NCBI GenBank assembly: GCA_003222035.1
Contig: QHUS01000048.1
Coordinates: 1-64,000 of the forward strand
Direction: 5' to 3'
Length of the DNA: 64,000 nucleotides
Source: Gemmatimonadota bacterium
Lineage (GTDB): Bacteria; Gemmatimonadota; Gemmatimonadetes; Gemmatimonadales; GWC2-71-9
Positions 24,387 through 33,899 of the stretch are shown piece after piece. The notes below the pieces were generated by a model. That model saw nothing but the letters and a program-made list of their open reading frames with translations, did no database searches and was not told the DNA's origin. Made by a program: the position numbers and the translations under genes. Position 1 is the stretch's first letter; the number at the start of each line of letters is the position of its first letter.

Positions 24387-25460
24387 ATGCGAATCGGTCT
24401 CGCCTACAACGAAAAACCCGATCCCGCGCCCGACGCGGACTCCGACAGTAGCAGCGACGCGTTCGCCGAGTGGGACGACCCATCCACCATCGCTGCGGTG
24501 GCGCAGGCTCTCAGTCGCTTCGGTAGCGTCATCCGACTCAAAGCCGATCAATCCCTTCCCCAGAAGCTGGTCCGCGCCCGCCCCGATCTCGTCTTCAACA
24601 TGGCCGAAGGGCTCCATGGCCAGAGCCGCGAGGCGCTGGTCCCGGCGATCTGCGAGTACGTGAACATTCCGTACACGGGCTCGGACCCGCTCACGCTCGC
24701 GTTGTCGCTTCACAAGGGCCGCACCAAGGAGACGCTCGCCTATCGGGGCGTGCCCACGGCTCCGTTCACCTGTATGGAGACCATCGCGGACGTCGCGCGC
24801 TTGCCGCTGCCCTACCCCGTCTTCGTGAAGCCGGTGGCCGAAGGGTCGGGAAAAGGCGTGTTCGGGACGAACCTGTGCGCGGACACGGCGGCCCTGCGCG
24901 AGCGGGTCGCGTTCCTGCTGGGGCGGTACGCCGAGCCGGTGCTCGTGGAGACGTACCTCCCCGGCCCCGAGTTCACCGTCGCGATTCTGGGAAACGGCCC
25001 GGAGGCGTATTGCCTTCCGGTGATCGGGTTCGACTTCTCGAGCTTGCCGCACGGGGCACCGCCCGTCTACGGGTATGAAGCCAAGTGGGTGTGGGACCGC
25101 CCGGAGGCACCGCTCGCGATCTTCCAGTGCCCGGCGCAAATCCCCGCCGACCTGTACCGCGAGATCGAGCGCACCGCACTCGATGCCTACCACGCGCTGG
25201 GGTGCCGCGACTGGTGCCGCGTGGACCTCCGCGTGGACCGGTTCGGCGTGCCGAACGTCCTGGAGCTCAATCCGTTGCCGGGCGTCATTCCCGATCCGGC
25301 CATGAATTCGTGTTTCCCCAAGGCCGCTCGCGCGGCAGGGTTCGCGTACGATGAGCTGATTCAGGAGGTCGTCCGCCTCGCGTGGCGTCGGATCACCGGC
25401 CGGGAGCCAGGGGCAAGGCATGCCGTGCCCCCAGCGCGGGCGGCGGCGGTGCCGGCGTGA
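24387..25460 (+). CDS. ATP-grasp ligase, D-Ala-D-Ala ligase-like (first of two)
   Basis: Carboxylate-amine ligase of the Ddl-like ATP-grasp type, 357 residues. The ATG follows GGGAGGT. N-terminal domain: RIGLAYNEKPDPAP, then LVFNMAEGLHGQSREALVPAICEYVNIPYTGSDP as in Ddl. ATP-grasp core: YPVFVKPVAEGSGKGVF, PVLVETYLPGPEFTVAILG, CRVDLRVDRFG and VLELNPLPGVIPDPAMNS with Mg-binding acidic residues. It differs from true Ddl in the long acidic insert after residue 10 and in substrate loops, and is followed by a second paralogue, so a dipeptide other than D-Ala-D-Ala is likely. The stop overlaps the next GTG. Confidence 0.85.
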   Translation: MRIGLAYNEKPDPAPDADSDSSSDAFAEWDDPSTIAAVAQALSRFGSVIRLKADQSLPQKLVRARPDLVFNMAEGLHGQSREALVPAICEYVNIPYTGSDPLTLALSLHKGRTKETLAYRGVPTAPFTCMETIADVARLPLPYPVFVKPVAEGSGKGVFGTNLCADTAALRERVAFLLGRYAEPVLVETYLPGPEFTVAILGNGPEAYCLPVIGFDFSSLPHGAPPVYGYEAKWVWDRPEAPLAIFQCPAQIPADLYREIERTALDAYHALGCRDWCRVDLRVDRFGVPNVLELNPLPGVIPDPAMNSCFPKAARAAGFAYDELIQEVVRLAWRRITGREPGARHAVPPARAAAVPA

Positions 25461-26476
25461 AGATCGCGATCCTGTTCGACCCCGGGGCCGCCGACTGGAC
25501 ACCCGAGGACATCCGCGGCGTCATGAAAGCCGTGGACGAGATCGGCACGATCTTCGGGACGAAGGGGCACAAGATCCGCAAGATTCCGGTCCGCCACGAC
25601 ATGCGCTGGTTCCAGACGGCGCGACGGGCGGACCTCGTCTTCAACCTGTGCGAGGGTGTGCACGGCAAGAGCGAGTGGGAGGAACACGTCGTCGGGACGC
25701 TCGAGTTTGCGGGCATCCCGGTCACCGGTGCGAGCCTCTGGACGCTCGCCGCGTGCCGGCGCAAGCCGATCGCCAACTCCCTGCTGCAGCAGGCCGGGCT
25801 TCCCATCCCCCGCTGGACGGTGGCACAGGGGAAGATCGACGACGCGTTCCCGTTGCCGGCCATCGTCAAGCCGGCGGCCGAGGACGCGAGCGCCGGGGTG
25901 GACCGCGGGTCCGTGGTCAGCGACCGCAAGACGCTGCGCGCCCGGGTGGCGGCGATGACCGAGCAGTTCGACGAGGTGCTCGTCCAGGAGTACGTCGGCG
26001 GCCGCGAGTTCAACGTGGGGTTCGTCGGAAACCGGGTGCTGCCGATCGCGGAGATCGACTTCAGCCGCATGCCCGAGGGCGCGTGGCCGATCCTCACCTA
26101 CGCGGGGAAATGGGAAATCGGGTCCCCGGACGATCTGGGGAGCGTGCCCGTCTGCCCCGCGGCCGTCCCGCAGAAGCTCGCCGATCGGCTCGTCCGGATC
26201 GCCGACCTCTCCTGGCGCACGATGCAGGGAAAGGGCTACGGGCGCATCGACCTCCGGCTCGACGACGCGGGACGGCCCTGGGTGCTCGAGGTCAACCCCA
26301 ATCCCGACCTGAACGACGACGCCGGCCTGTCGCGCATGGCGAAGGCCGCCGGCTGGGACTACGCGGAGCTGGTGCGCCGGATCGCCGAGGTGGCACTCCG
26401 CGAAGCGCAGGGCGCCAAGGCGGCGCGTGAGCTGCTCGCTCCGTCCCGTCGGCCGCGCGCAACGCGGACCGCTTGA
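25457..26476 (+). CDS. ATP-grasp ligase, D-Ala-D-Ala ligase-like (second of two)
   Basis: A 339-residue paralogue of the previous ligase. RADLVFNLCEGVHGKSEWEE and LEFAGIPVTGASLWTLAACRRKPIAN give the N-terminal substrate domain; AIVKPAAEDASAGVDRGSV, LVQEYVGGREFNVGFVGN and GRIDLRLDDAGRPWVLEVNPNPDLNDDAG supply ATP and Mg sites. GTG start in a GTGA overlap, so tightly co-translated. Two different Ddl-like enzymes in series, next to an acetyltransferase and a lysine aminomutase, suggest stepwise assembly of a small peptide or amino-acid conjugate. The substrates are unknown. Confidence 0.85.
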   Translation: MKIAILFDPGAADWTPEDIRGVMKAVDEIGTIFGTKGHKIRKIPVRHDMRWFQTARRADLVFNLCEGVHGKSEWEEHVVGTLEFAGIPVTGASLWTLAACRRKPIANSLLQQAGLPIPRWTVAQGKIDDAFPLPAIVKPAAEDASAGVDRGSVVSDRKTLRARVAAMTEQFDEVLVQEYVGGREFNVGFVGNRVLPIAEIDFSRMPEGAWPILTYAGKWEIGSPDDLGSVPVCPAAVPQKLADRLVRIADLSWRTMQGKGYGRIDLRLDDAGRPWVLEVNPNPDLNDDAGLSRMAKAAGWDYAELVRRIAEVALREAQGAKAARELLAPSRRPRATRTA

Positions 26477-26898
26477 GCGACTCACGGCGGCCACCGGCCT
26501 GTTTCGGCCGGACGAGGTCGCCATCGCGGTGGAGCTACTCGACGAGGCGCTCGCCGGAGACGACGACTACCGCTTCGTCGGCGCGTATACGGACGACGCA
26601 CTCGTCGGATACGCTTGCTGGGGGCCCACGCCGGCGACCACCGGCACCTTCGATCTCTACTGGATCGTCGTCGACGCGGCGCGTCAGGGAGCGGGCATCG
26701 GGACCCAGCTCCTGCGCGCCGTCGAGGCCACACTGACGGCGGAAGACGGACGCCTGATCGTCGTCGAGACGTCGTCCCGTGCCGCGTACGCGCCCACCCG
26801 CGCGTTTTACGAGCGGCGCGGCTACACCCAGGCGGCCCGGCTCCCGGGCTACTACGCCCCCGGCGACGACCTGGTGATCTACCTCAAGGATCTGACGC

Positions 26899-26927
<29 letters not shown>
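26427..26927 (+). CDS. GNAT-family N-acetyltransferase
   Basis: A 166-residue acetyl-CoA-dependent acyltransferase. Core motif VDAARQGAGIGTQLLRAVE carries the Q/RxxGxG/A acetyl-CoA loop; strands LIVVETSSRA and APTRAFYERRGYTQAARLPGYYAPGDDLVIYLK complete the fold. Overlaps the upstream ligase by 50 nt and the downstream aminomutase by 29 nt. In the known N-epsilon-acetyl-beta-lysine pathway (AblA lysine 2,3-aminomutase plus AblB acetyltransferase) an acetyltransferase acts next to KamA; this protein is shorter than AblB, so the analogy is only suggestive. The GTG start was picked for continuity; later starts are possible. Confidence 0.82.
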
Positions 26928-28005
<1,078 letters not shown>

Positions 28006-28142
28006 GCTCTTCGCCGCCTGTTGCGGCGGCGCCACGTTTGGTGCGTGCCACGCCACATTTTCGCCCCTCCGTGCCCAAGAACACCCTATCGCTCTCGGGA
28101 GCGCGCTCCATGCTTCCGAAGTCGGCAACAGGGACGACTCCC

Positions 28143-30581
28143 ATGAGCAAGCCGTCGTTGATCTCGCTCGCCGCACTGCTGTCGCTCTGCTGCACCGTGC
28201 CGATCAGGGCGCAGACGAGTAGGGCCACCAGACCGGGACCCGGGACGGTCGATCACCTCGCCGCGGACCGCTACGACCCGGTCCTCGAGGGTTTGCGGAG
28301 CATGACGGCGGGGGAGCGGGCCGCCCCCGTCCGGAACCTCACCCTACGACGCGACGTCATCACATTCCACCTGGAAGACGGGATGCTCGTCCTCGCGACG
28401 CCCGTCGCGGGCCGCACGGTCGGCGCGACGTTCGTGGGACGCGGCTCCATCTCGTTCACGCCTCCGCTCGCGATCGAACGCGTGGAGCTGCTGCGTCTCC
28501 TTGGGGACTCCACCGTGCAGGCACAAATCTCGGCGGCCGCCTTCGTGTTCACCGATTCCACGCTGGCGGAGCTCCAGCGACAGCTCGAGTTCGCTCCCCT
28601 CCCGCGCCCCGTCGCGAGCCAGGCGTCCGGCGTTCTCGGAGACGCCGTCGAACACCTGGTGGATGGCCGTCGGGTGGTGCAACCCACTCTGATGACGGCA
28701 CTGCTGGACGGCGAGACCAACGGGTTCTTCTACGCCTACGTCAAGCGCGTGCAAGGCGAAAACCTGATGTTCGTGGTCGACCCAGAGGACGAAGAGCCGG
28801 TCATGCTCCTCCGCGCCGGCCGTGAGGGAGAGAAGATTCAAGTTCTGTCCGAGTTTCAGCGCGCCGAAGACCTGCCAGATACCATTCGCGCGGAGCCGGG
28901 GCGGCGTAACGCGCTCAAGCTCGGGGCGTACGAGATTGACGCGACCGTCGCCAAAGGGCTCGGGTTTGCGGCCACGGCCACGGTCCGGTTGACGGCACGC
29001 CGGGATGGGACGCACTGGGCCCGTTTCGATCTGCTCTCCGACCTGGCCGTGGACTCCGTGCGAGCGGACGGAGGCCGGGCCGCGACGTTCTTCCGCCCCA
29101 ACAAGACGTCGGAGTTCTGGGTTCGCATCGACCCCGCGCTGCGCGCGGGAGACACGCTCGCCCTACGCGTCGCGTATCACGGCGACCTCGTGGGCTACAC
29201 GTCGATCACGCAAAACATCACCCGCCATTGGCCAATGTCGGCCAGGGGCGATATCCCAGGAACGCCCGACAAGTGGTTGTACGTGAAGTCCTGCTACAGC
29301 TGGTTCCCCCGCTACGGAGGGCAAGCCGCGAGTGTGGACATCACGTTCCATACGCCGAAACGGTACCGTCTCGCGAGCATCGGCCGGCTACTGGATTCCC
29401 ACCCCCAGGGTGACGCGGTGACGTCGCACTGGGCCACGGTACGGCCCACCGATCAGGTGTGCTTCAGTCTGGGCGAGCTCGACGAATTCGAAATCCACGA
29501 CCCGCGTATTCCGCCGGTCACCGTCCACACGAACGGCGACGCGCATCGCCAGCTCGACCAGTTCTTTTTGACGCTGCAGAAGCAATTCGACGGGGCGCCG
29601 TTTTGGTCGCGCTTCGTCTCCTCGCGCTCACCCGAGCAGGAGGTGGGTGGCGACGTGGCGAACAGCCTCGCGTTCTTTACCCGCATCTACGGTCCGCCGT
29701 TGTTCGATCGCTACTACGCCGCCGAGATCCCGTTCGCCTACGGGCAGGCATTCCCGGGGCTCATCTACCTGCCGGTGTGGACGTTTCAGGCGATGAGCGA
29801 CAGCGGGTACGACGAGATCCTCCGCGCCCACGAGATGGCCCACCAGTGGTGGGGCATCGGGGTCGACCCCGCAAGCTACCGGGATCGCTGGTTGTCGGAG
29901 GGGTTCGCCGAATTCTCCGGGCTGTGGTACATGCAGCTGGTCCTCGGGGACAACGAGAAGTTCTTCCGACACCTCAAACACTGGCGCCGGGAGATTCGCG
30001 GGCGGCGCGACGCCGCGCCTCCGCTCGGCATCGGCTGGCGGGCGGAACAGCTGAATGCCCGGGACTCGAGGCTCACGACGTATTACAAGGGAGCCTGGGT
30101 GCTGCAAATGCTGCGGAACCTCATGCTCAACTTCCGTACCATGCAGGAGGACGCGTTCATCGCGACAATGCGGGATTTCTATGGCCAGTTTCGCGGCCGC
30201 CGGGCGTCGACGCGGGACTTCCAACGCGTGGTCGAACGTCACGTGGGGACGGACATGACCTGGTTCTTCGACGAGTGGGTCCGCGGCACCGCGATCCCCA
30301 GGTATGTCTTCTCGTGGCACGCCGAGCGCGGCGAGGGCGCCCAAGCCGGGCATTACGCGCTGCGGATGCGCATCCGGCAGGAGGACGTGCCGCGGGAGTT
30401 CACGATGCCGGTCCCGATCGAGATCACGTTCACCGACACGACGATGCACGCGTGGGTACGCGTGGAGGTGACCGGAACAGTGAGCGAGCTGACTCTCGAT
30501 CTCCCGGCCGAGCCCAAGCGGCTCGAGCTCAATCCGCTGGAGTCGGTGCTCGCCGACGTGAAAGAGGAGAGTTGGAACTAG
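28143..30581 (+). CDS. Secreted M1-family (gluzincin) aminopeptidase-like protein
   Basis: An 812-residue exported metallopeptidase-like protein. Start chosen to give the signal peptide SKPSLISLAALLSLCCTVPIRAQ. The first half (to about 290) is a family-specific domain; the catalytic part has HEMAHQWWG around residue 563 with a second glutamate in RWLSEGFAEFSGLWYMQ, the HExxH-x18-E gluzincin zinc site. The exopeptidase GAMEN motif is not evident: the equivalent strand reads GQAFPGLIYLPVWTF, so substrate preference differs from classic aminopeptidases. The C-terminal FSWHAERGEGAQAGHYALRMRIRQ is a Ig-like sandwich. Probably acts in the periplasm or outside. Its last codon overlaps the convergent regulator through CTAG. 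Confidence 0.88.
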   Translation: MSKPSLISLAALLSLCCTVPIRAQTSRATRPGPGTVDHLAADRYDPVLEGLRSMTAGERAAPVRNLTLRRDVITFHLEDGMLVLATPVAGRTVGATFVGRGSISFTPPLAIERVELLRLLGDSTVQAQISAAAFVFTDSTLAELQRQLEFAPLPRPVASQASGVLGDAVEHLVDGRRVVQPTLMTALLDGETNGFFYAYVKRVQGENLMFVVDPEDEEPVMLLRAGREGEKIQVLSEFQRAEDLPDTIRAEPGRRNALKLGAYEIDATVAKGLGFAATATVRLTARRDGTHWARFDLLSDLAVDSVRADGGRAATFFRPNKTSEFWVRIDPALRAGDTLALRVAYHGDLVGYTSITQNITRHWPMSARGDIPGTPDKWLYVKSCYSWFPRYGGQAASVDITFHTPKRYRLASIGRLLDSHPQGDAVTSHWATVRPTDQVCFSLGELDEFEIHDPRIPPVTVHTNGDAHRQLDQFFLTLQKQFDGAPFWSRFVSSRSPEQEVGGDVANSLAFFTRIYGPPLFDRYYAAEIPFAYGQAFPGLIYLPVWTFQAMSDSGYDEILRAHEMAHQWWGIGVDPASYRDRWLSEGFAEFSGLWYMQLVLGDNEKFFRHLKHWRREIRGRRDAAPPLGIGWRAEQLNARDSRLTTYYKGAWVLQMLRNLMLNFRTMQEDAFIATMRDFYGQFRGRRASTRDFQRVVERHVGTDMTWFFDEWVRGTAIPRYVFSWHAERGEGAQAGHYALRMRIRQEDVPREFTMPVPIEITFTDTTMHAWVRVEVTGTVSELTLDLPAEPKRLELNPLESVLADVKEESWN

Positions 30582-31270
30582 GCGCCTGGTTCGGCGAGCA
30601 GTCCGGTGCGCAGCGCGAAGCGCACGAGCTCCGGTCGCTGGGAGAGCCCCAGCCGATCCTTCAGCCGGGCACGGTGCTCGTCCACCGTGCGGGGGCTCAG
30701 CGCCAGCCGCCGGGCGATCTCTCTCGAGCTGTACCCCAGGGCCAGTAACCCCAACACCTGGCGTTCGCGTGCGCTGAGCCGATCCGCCGCCACCCGCTCG
30801 TCGTCGAGCTCACCCACCCTCCGGTACCGCTGCAGCACTACCAAGCGGGCCGCGTCCTCGTCCAGAAAGAGCCGGTCTTCGACCACGGTGTGAATCGCGC
30901 GTGTCAGGTCGTCGATGGGGGCGATCTTCCGCATGAAGCCGCTCGCGCCGGCCTCGAGCGCATCGCACAGCTGCGTTTCCTGGGGCAGCGCGGTCAGCAC
31001 GAGGACCTTGGTGCCGAGACCCAGTGCGACGATGCGACGCGTGGCTTCGATGCCGCCGCTCCCCGGCATCGCCAAGTCCATGAGGACGACGTGCGGTCGC
31101 GTGGCCTTGGCCAGCGTCACGGCTTCACTGCCGCTGCCAGCCTCGCCGACGATTACAAGATCGGACTCCTTCTCGAGCAACGCGCGCAGGCCTGCCCGCA
31201 CGACCGTGTGATCGTCCGCGAGAATCACCTTGATGAGCCGCCGCCCGGCGGCGGCGCCCGGCCTGAACAC
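30578..31270 (-). CDS. NarL/FixJ-type response regulator
   Basis: A two-component transcription regulator, 230 residues. GTG start chosen because GGAGGGAGG lies 8 nt before it. Receiver: VILADDHTVVRAGLRALLE with the acidic pair, phospho-Asp in VVLMDLAMPGSGG, Thr in LVLTALPQE and Lys in GASGFMRKIAPIDDL. Output: LuxR helix-turn-helix LSARERQVLGLLALGYSSREIARRLALSPRTVDEHRARLKDRLG. A GAF-PAS histidine kinase lies far away at the window end and is not obviously its partner. Regulator and alcohol dehydrogenase are divergent, with an 11-bp tandem repeat between them that could be its binding site. Confidence 0.93.
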   Translation of the reverse strand: MFRPGAAAGRRLIKVILADDHTVVRAGLRALLEKESDLVIVGEAGSGSEAVTLAKATRPHVVLMDLAMPGSGGIEATRRIVALGLGTKVLVLTALPQETQLCDALEAGASGFMRKIAPIDDLTRAIHTVVEDRLFLDEDAARLVVLQRYRRVGELDDERVAADRLSARERQVLGLLALGYSSREIARRLALSPRTVDEHRARLKDRLGLSQRPELVRFALRTGLLAEPGA

Positions 31271-31320
31271 CGCGACAACCTCCCTCCAGACCCGCTCTCT
31301 GCACGGGTAGCATGTTCCGT

Positions 31321-31343
31321 ACCCAGTCGGAACCCAGTCGGAA
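31321..31343. promoter_or_regulatory. Tandem 11-bp direct repeat, candidate operator
   Basis: ACCCAGTCGGA is repeated twice head to tail, one DNA helical turn apart, in the gap between the response regulator and the divergent alcohol dehydrogenase. Tandem sites at this spacing suit a dimeric LuxR-type regulator. No direct evidence of binding. Confidence 0.4.
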
Positions 31344-31391
31344 GAGTTGCGCGGCTGCAACACCGCGCACCTGCCCGAAGTAGTTTTCCGC

Positions 31392-32381
31392 ATGCGAGCG
31401 ATGCTGCTCGACGCGCCGCGTCGGCCCCTTCGGCTCAGCGCCAGCGCCACCCCGCCCCCCGAGCCCGGCCCGGGCCAGGTGCTTGTCGCCGTGAAGACAT
31501 GTGGCGTGTGCCGCACCGACCTGCATGTGCTCGACGGCGAGCTGCCGCATCCCAAGCTGCCGCTCGTCTTGGGCCACGAGATCGTCGGCACGGTCGAGCG
31601 CGTCGGCGCGGGCGTGGACCGGTTCACGGGGGGGCAGCGCGTCGGCGTCCCGTGGCTGGGCTGGACCTGCGGTGAATGCCGCTACTGCCGCGCCGGTCGC
31701 GAGAACCTGTGTGATGGCGCGCGCTTCACCGGCTACCTCATCGACGGCGGGTACGCCGAGTACACGGTCGCCGATGCGCGGTTTTGCTTCCCAATCCCGG
31801 ACGGCTACGACGATCTCGGGGCGGCGCCCCTCTTGTGCGCCGGCCTGATAGGGTACCGGGCGCTCGTCGCCGCCGGGGATGCGGAGCGGCTCGGGCTCTA
31901 CGGCTTCGGCGCCGCGGCGCACATCGTGGCGCAAGTGGCGCGACATCAGGGACGGCGTGTCTTCGCGTTCACGCGCCCGGGCGACGACCAGGCGCAGCAG
32001 TTCGCGCGCCGGCTCGGCGCGGCATGGGCGGGAGCATCGGATGCCCAGGCCCCCGAGCCCCTCGACGCCGCCATCATCTTCGCGCCCGTCGGCGCGCTGG
32101 TGCCGGCAGCGCTCCGCGCGGTCGCGAAGGGTGGAACGGTCGTCTGCGCGGGGATTCACATGAGCGACATTCCGTCACTCCCCTATGAGCGGCTTTGGGA
32201 GGAGCGCGTGCTCCGGTCCGTCGCGAACCTGACCCGCAGGGACGGCGCGGAATTCCTGGCGCTGGCTCCCAGGGTGCCCGTGCGGACCGAGGTGGAGGCG
32301 TACCCGCTCGAGCGGGCGAACGAGGCGCTGGAAAAGCTGCGGGCGGGAACAGTCCGGGGAGCTGCGGTCCTACAAGTTTGA
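31392..32381 (+). CDS. Zinc-dependent alcohol dehydrogenase (MDR)
   Basis: NAD(P)-dependent alcohol/aldehyde oxidoreductase of 329 residues. Catalytic zinc site CGVCRTDLH and GHEIVG; structural zinc lobe CGECRYCRAGRENLC with four cysteines; Rossmann loop LYGFGAAAHIVAQVARHQG. The nucleotide motif is GFGAAA instead of the usual GxGxxG, a variation seen in the AdhA-like subfamily with reduced length. Unlike the frameshifted MDR gene near the window start, this copy is intact. Divergent from a LuxR-type regulator. Its stop codon overlaps the first unit of a GAACGCG heptamer array. Confidence 0.92.
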   Translation: MRAMLLDAPRRPLRLSASATPPPEPGPGQVLVAVKTCGVCRTDLHVLDGELPHPKLPLVLGHEIVGTVERVGAGVDRFTGGQRVGVPWLGWTCGECRYCRAGRENLCDGARFTGYLIDGGYAEYTVADARFCFPIPDGYDDLGAAPLLCAGLIGYRALVAAGDAERLGLYGFGAAAHIVAQVARHQGRRVFAFTRPGDDQAQQFARRLGAAWAGASDAQAPEPLDAAIIFAPVGALVPAALRAVAKGGTVVCAGIHMSDIPSLPYERLWEERVLRSVANLTRRDGAEFLALAPRVPVRTEVEAYPLERANEALEKLRAGTVRGAAVLQV

Positions 32382-32492
32382 ACGCGGAACGCGGAAGGCG
32401 GAACAGATCGCGCGAGTCCTGAACCGGACGGCCGCCATCGACGATCGAACCGTCCCATCAGTTCCGCGTTCCGCGCTCCCCGTTCCGCGTTG
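32380..32492. repeat. Inverted heptamer arrays (GAACGCG family) between convergent genes
   Basis: Left arm of four 7-bp units (GAACGCG, GAACGCG, GAAGGCG, GAACAGA) at 32380-32407; right arm of complementary GTTCCGC units at 32461-32492; spacer about 53 bp. It spans the entire gap between the alcohol dehydrogenase and the oppositely oriented propeller lipoprotein and could form a long hairpin acting as a two-way terminator. Confidence 0.88.
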
Positions 32493-32494
32493 TC

Positions 32495-33481
32495 TCAAGG
32501 CAGCTGCCAGATCTCCACCCGGTTCCCCGTGAAGACGGGGATCAGCACGCGCCGGCGCTTGCCGTCGAAGCCGATGTCCGCGGGGCTGGGCACACCCGTG
32601 ATCACCTTCACTTCCTGTCCGGACTCGTAGCTCGAGACCGTCGAGTCGGCCCAGCTGGACACTAGGATCCGGTTGCCGACGATCTCGACGCCGTCGAACC
32701 CGCCCGGACCCTTGGCGATCACGCTGGGGGCCTTGTCGCCCGGCTTCCACGCGAGCACGGCGCGCCCGCCGAATTGCACGACGATGAACCGTTTGCCCAC
32801 CGAGTCCAGGGTGATGCCGTTGGGCCGACCCAGCGTGTCACCGCGCACCGCCACCGTCACCTGCCGGTCCGGCGCGATTCGGAAAATCCGATCGGGGCCG
32901 GGGTGCAGCACGTTGCCGACGTCGTCGAATCGGATGCCCGTATCCGTGATGTAAAGCGCGCCGGTCTGAGCGGTCGCGATGTCGTTCAGGAACACCGCTC
33001 CCAGGCCGGCGAGGCTCACCGTGTCTCGGGGCACCCCGGACTTCGCGTCGAAGGCACGGACCACGTCGATGTCCGCGACCCACAATGTGTCGCCGCGCAG
33101 CGCCATCCCCTTCGGCGCATTGAGCGTGACGCCGCTGTGCCCGCCCTCGACGAACTTGAGGTTTTCGACCGCGCCGTCCGGCCGCACGCGACTGATGAAG
33201 CCGTTGTTGTCCTTGGCCGTCGGCCCGCCGTTGATGTTCGAGACGAAGTAGATGTCTTGCGCCGGGTCGTACAGCACCGACTCGGGGGTGAGGAACCCTT
33301 CCACGACGCCGACCTTGGTCGCGCCGGGACTCGGCAGTGGCGCGGGTGGCGTCGGCTGCGCGACGGGCGCCACCGGCGTCGTGTCCGTCACGGACGTGTC
33401 GGCCTGGCGCTGCGCCGAACGCCGCTCCATCGGCGGGCAAGCGGCGCCGAGGACGGCGAGGCAGAGGACAGTCCCTCTCAT
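32495..33481 (-). CDS. Beta-propeller lipoprotein (SMP-30/NHL-like)
   Basis: A 328-residue lipoprotein: signal RGTVLCLAVLGAAC with the Cys lipobox, a Thr/Pro-rich linker (VTDTTPVAPVAQPTPPAP) and then a six-bladed propeller resembling SMP-30/gluconolactonase proteins (GFLTPESVLYDPAQDIYFVSNING, GMALRGDTLWVADIDVVRAFD, ALYITDTGIRF, GRPNGITLDS). The metal-binding Glu and Asn residues of lactonases are partly matched (PESVLYD; RPNGI), so hydrolase activity is possible but unproven. AGGAGG sits before the ATG. The preceding gene's stop overlaps its start, placing it downstream of fusA2 and the chimeric remnant. Confidence 0.88.
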   Translation of the reverse strand: MRGTVLCLAVLGAACPPMERRSAQRQADTSVTDTTPVAPVAQPTPPAPLPSPGATKVGVVEGFLTPESVLYDPAQDIYFVSNINGGPTAKDNNGFISRVRPDGAVENLKFVEGGHSGVTLNAPKGMALRGDTLWVADIDVVRAFDAKSGVPRDTVSLAGLGAVFLNDIATAQTGALYITDTGIRFDDVGNVLHPGPDRIFRIAPDRQVTVAVRGDTLGRPNGITLDSVGKRFIVVQFGGRAVLAWKPGDKAPSVIAKGPGGFDGVEIVGNRILVSSWADSTVSSYESGQEVKVITGVPSPADIGFDGKRRRVLIPVFTGNRVEIWQLP

Positions 33482-33899
33482 TGGTGTTCCTCCTCTTCGG
33501 CTCCTGCCTTGATGTGCCGCAGCACCCGCCGGTGGATCGCCGTGACCAGGCGGTCGGCGGGCAGCGTCCAGTAGCTCTGCGGAAACATGTCCAGCACGTA
33601 CCGCGTGCGCCCCTCCAGGCGGGTGCGGTGGCCCGGCAGCGCAATGAGTCGAAACTCCCCCTGGGTCGCTCGGAAGTACCCGTCCAGGTGCGGCGGGTTC
33701 ACTTCGCGGTACGGGCTCCACTCGCGCATCGGGGGGCCTGCGCGGAAGATCCACTCGTCAGGCTCGGGCAGGTCGGGGAACGCAACGACGTGGTGTCGTA
33801 CTTGAGCAGCATCAGGCCCGCGCCGTGCGGCAGGTCGGTGCGCCGGTCGACCGGATCGCGGAAGGAAAACCAGAGGCGCAGCCAGCGCCTCTCGCTCAC
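33478..33899 (-). pseudogene. Chimeric remnant: membrane-protein N-terminus joined to an SRPBCC C-terminus
   Basis: A GTG overlapping the fusA2 stop begins VSERRWLRLWFSFRDPVDRR followed by a potential first membrane segment (GAGLMLLKYD), a start typical of DUF805-like membrane proteins. The reading frame then breaks near 33800 (one base missing), and the other frame runs VVAFPDLPEPDEWIFRAGPP to SYWTLPADRLVTAIHRRVL and HIKAGAEEEEHQ, the C-terminal part of an SRPBCC/polyketide cyclase-type domain. The middle several hundred residues expected between the two are missing. So a longer gene has lost its centre, or an assembly collapse occurred. Its end overlaps the lipoprotein start. Confidence 0.65.
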
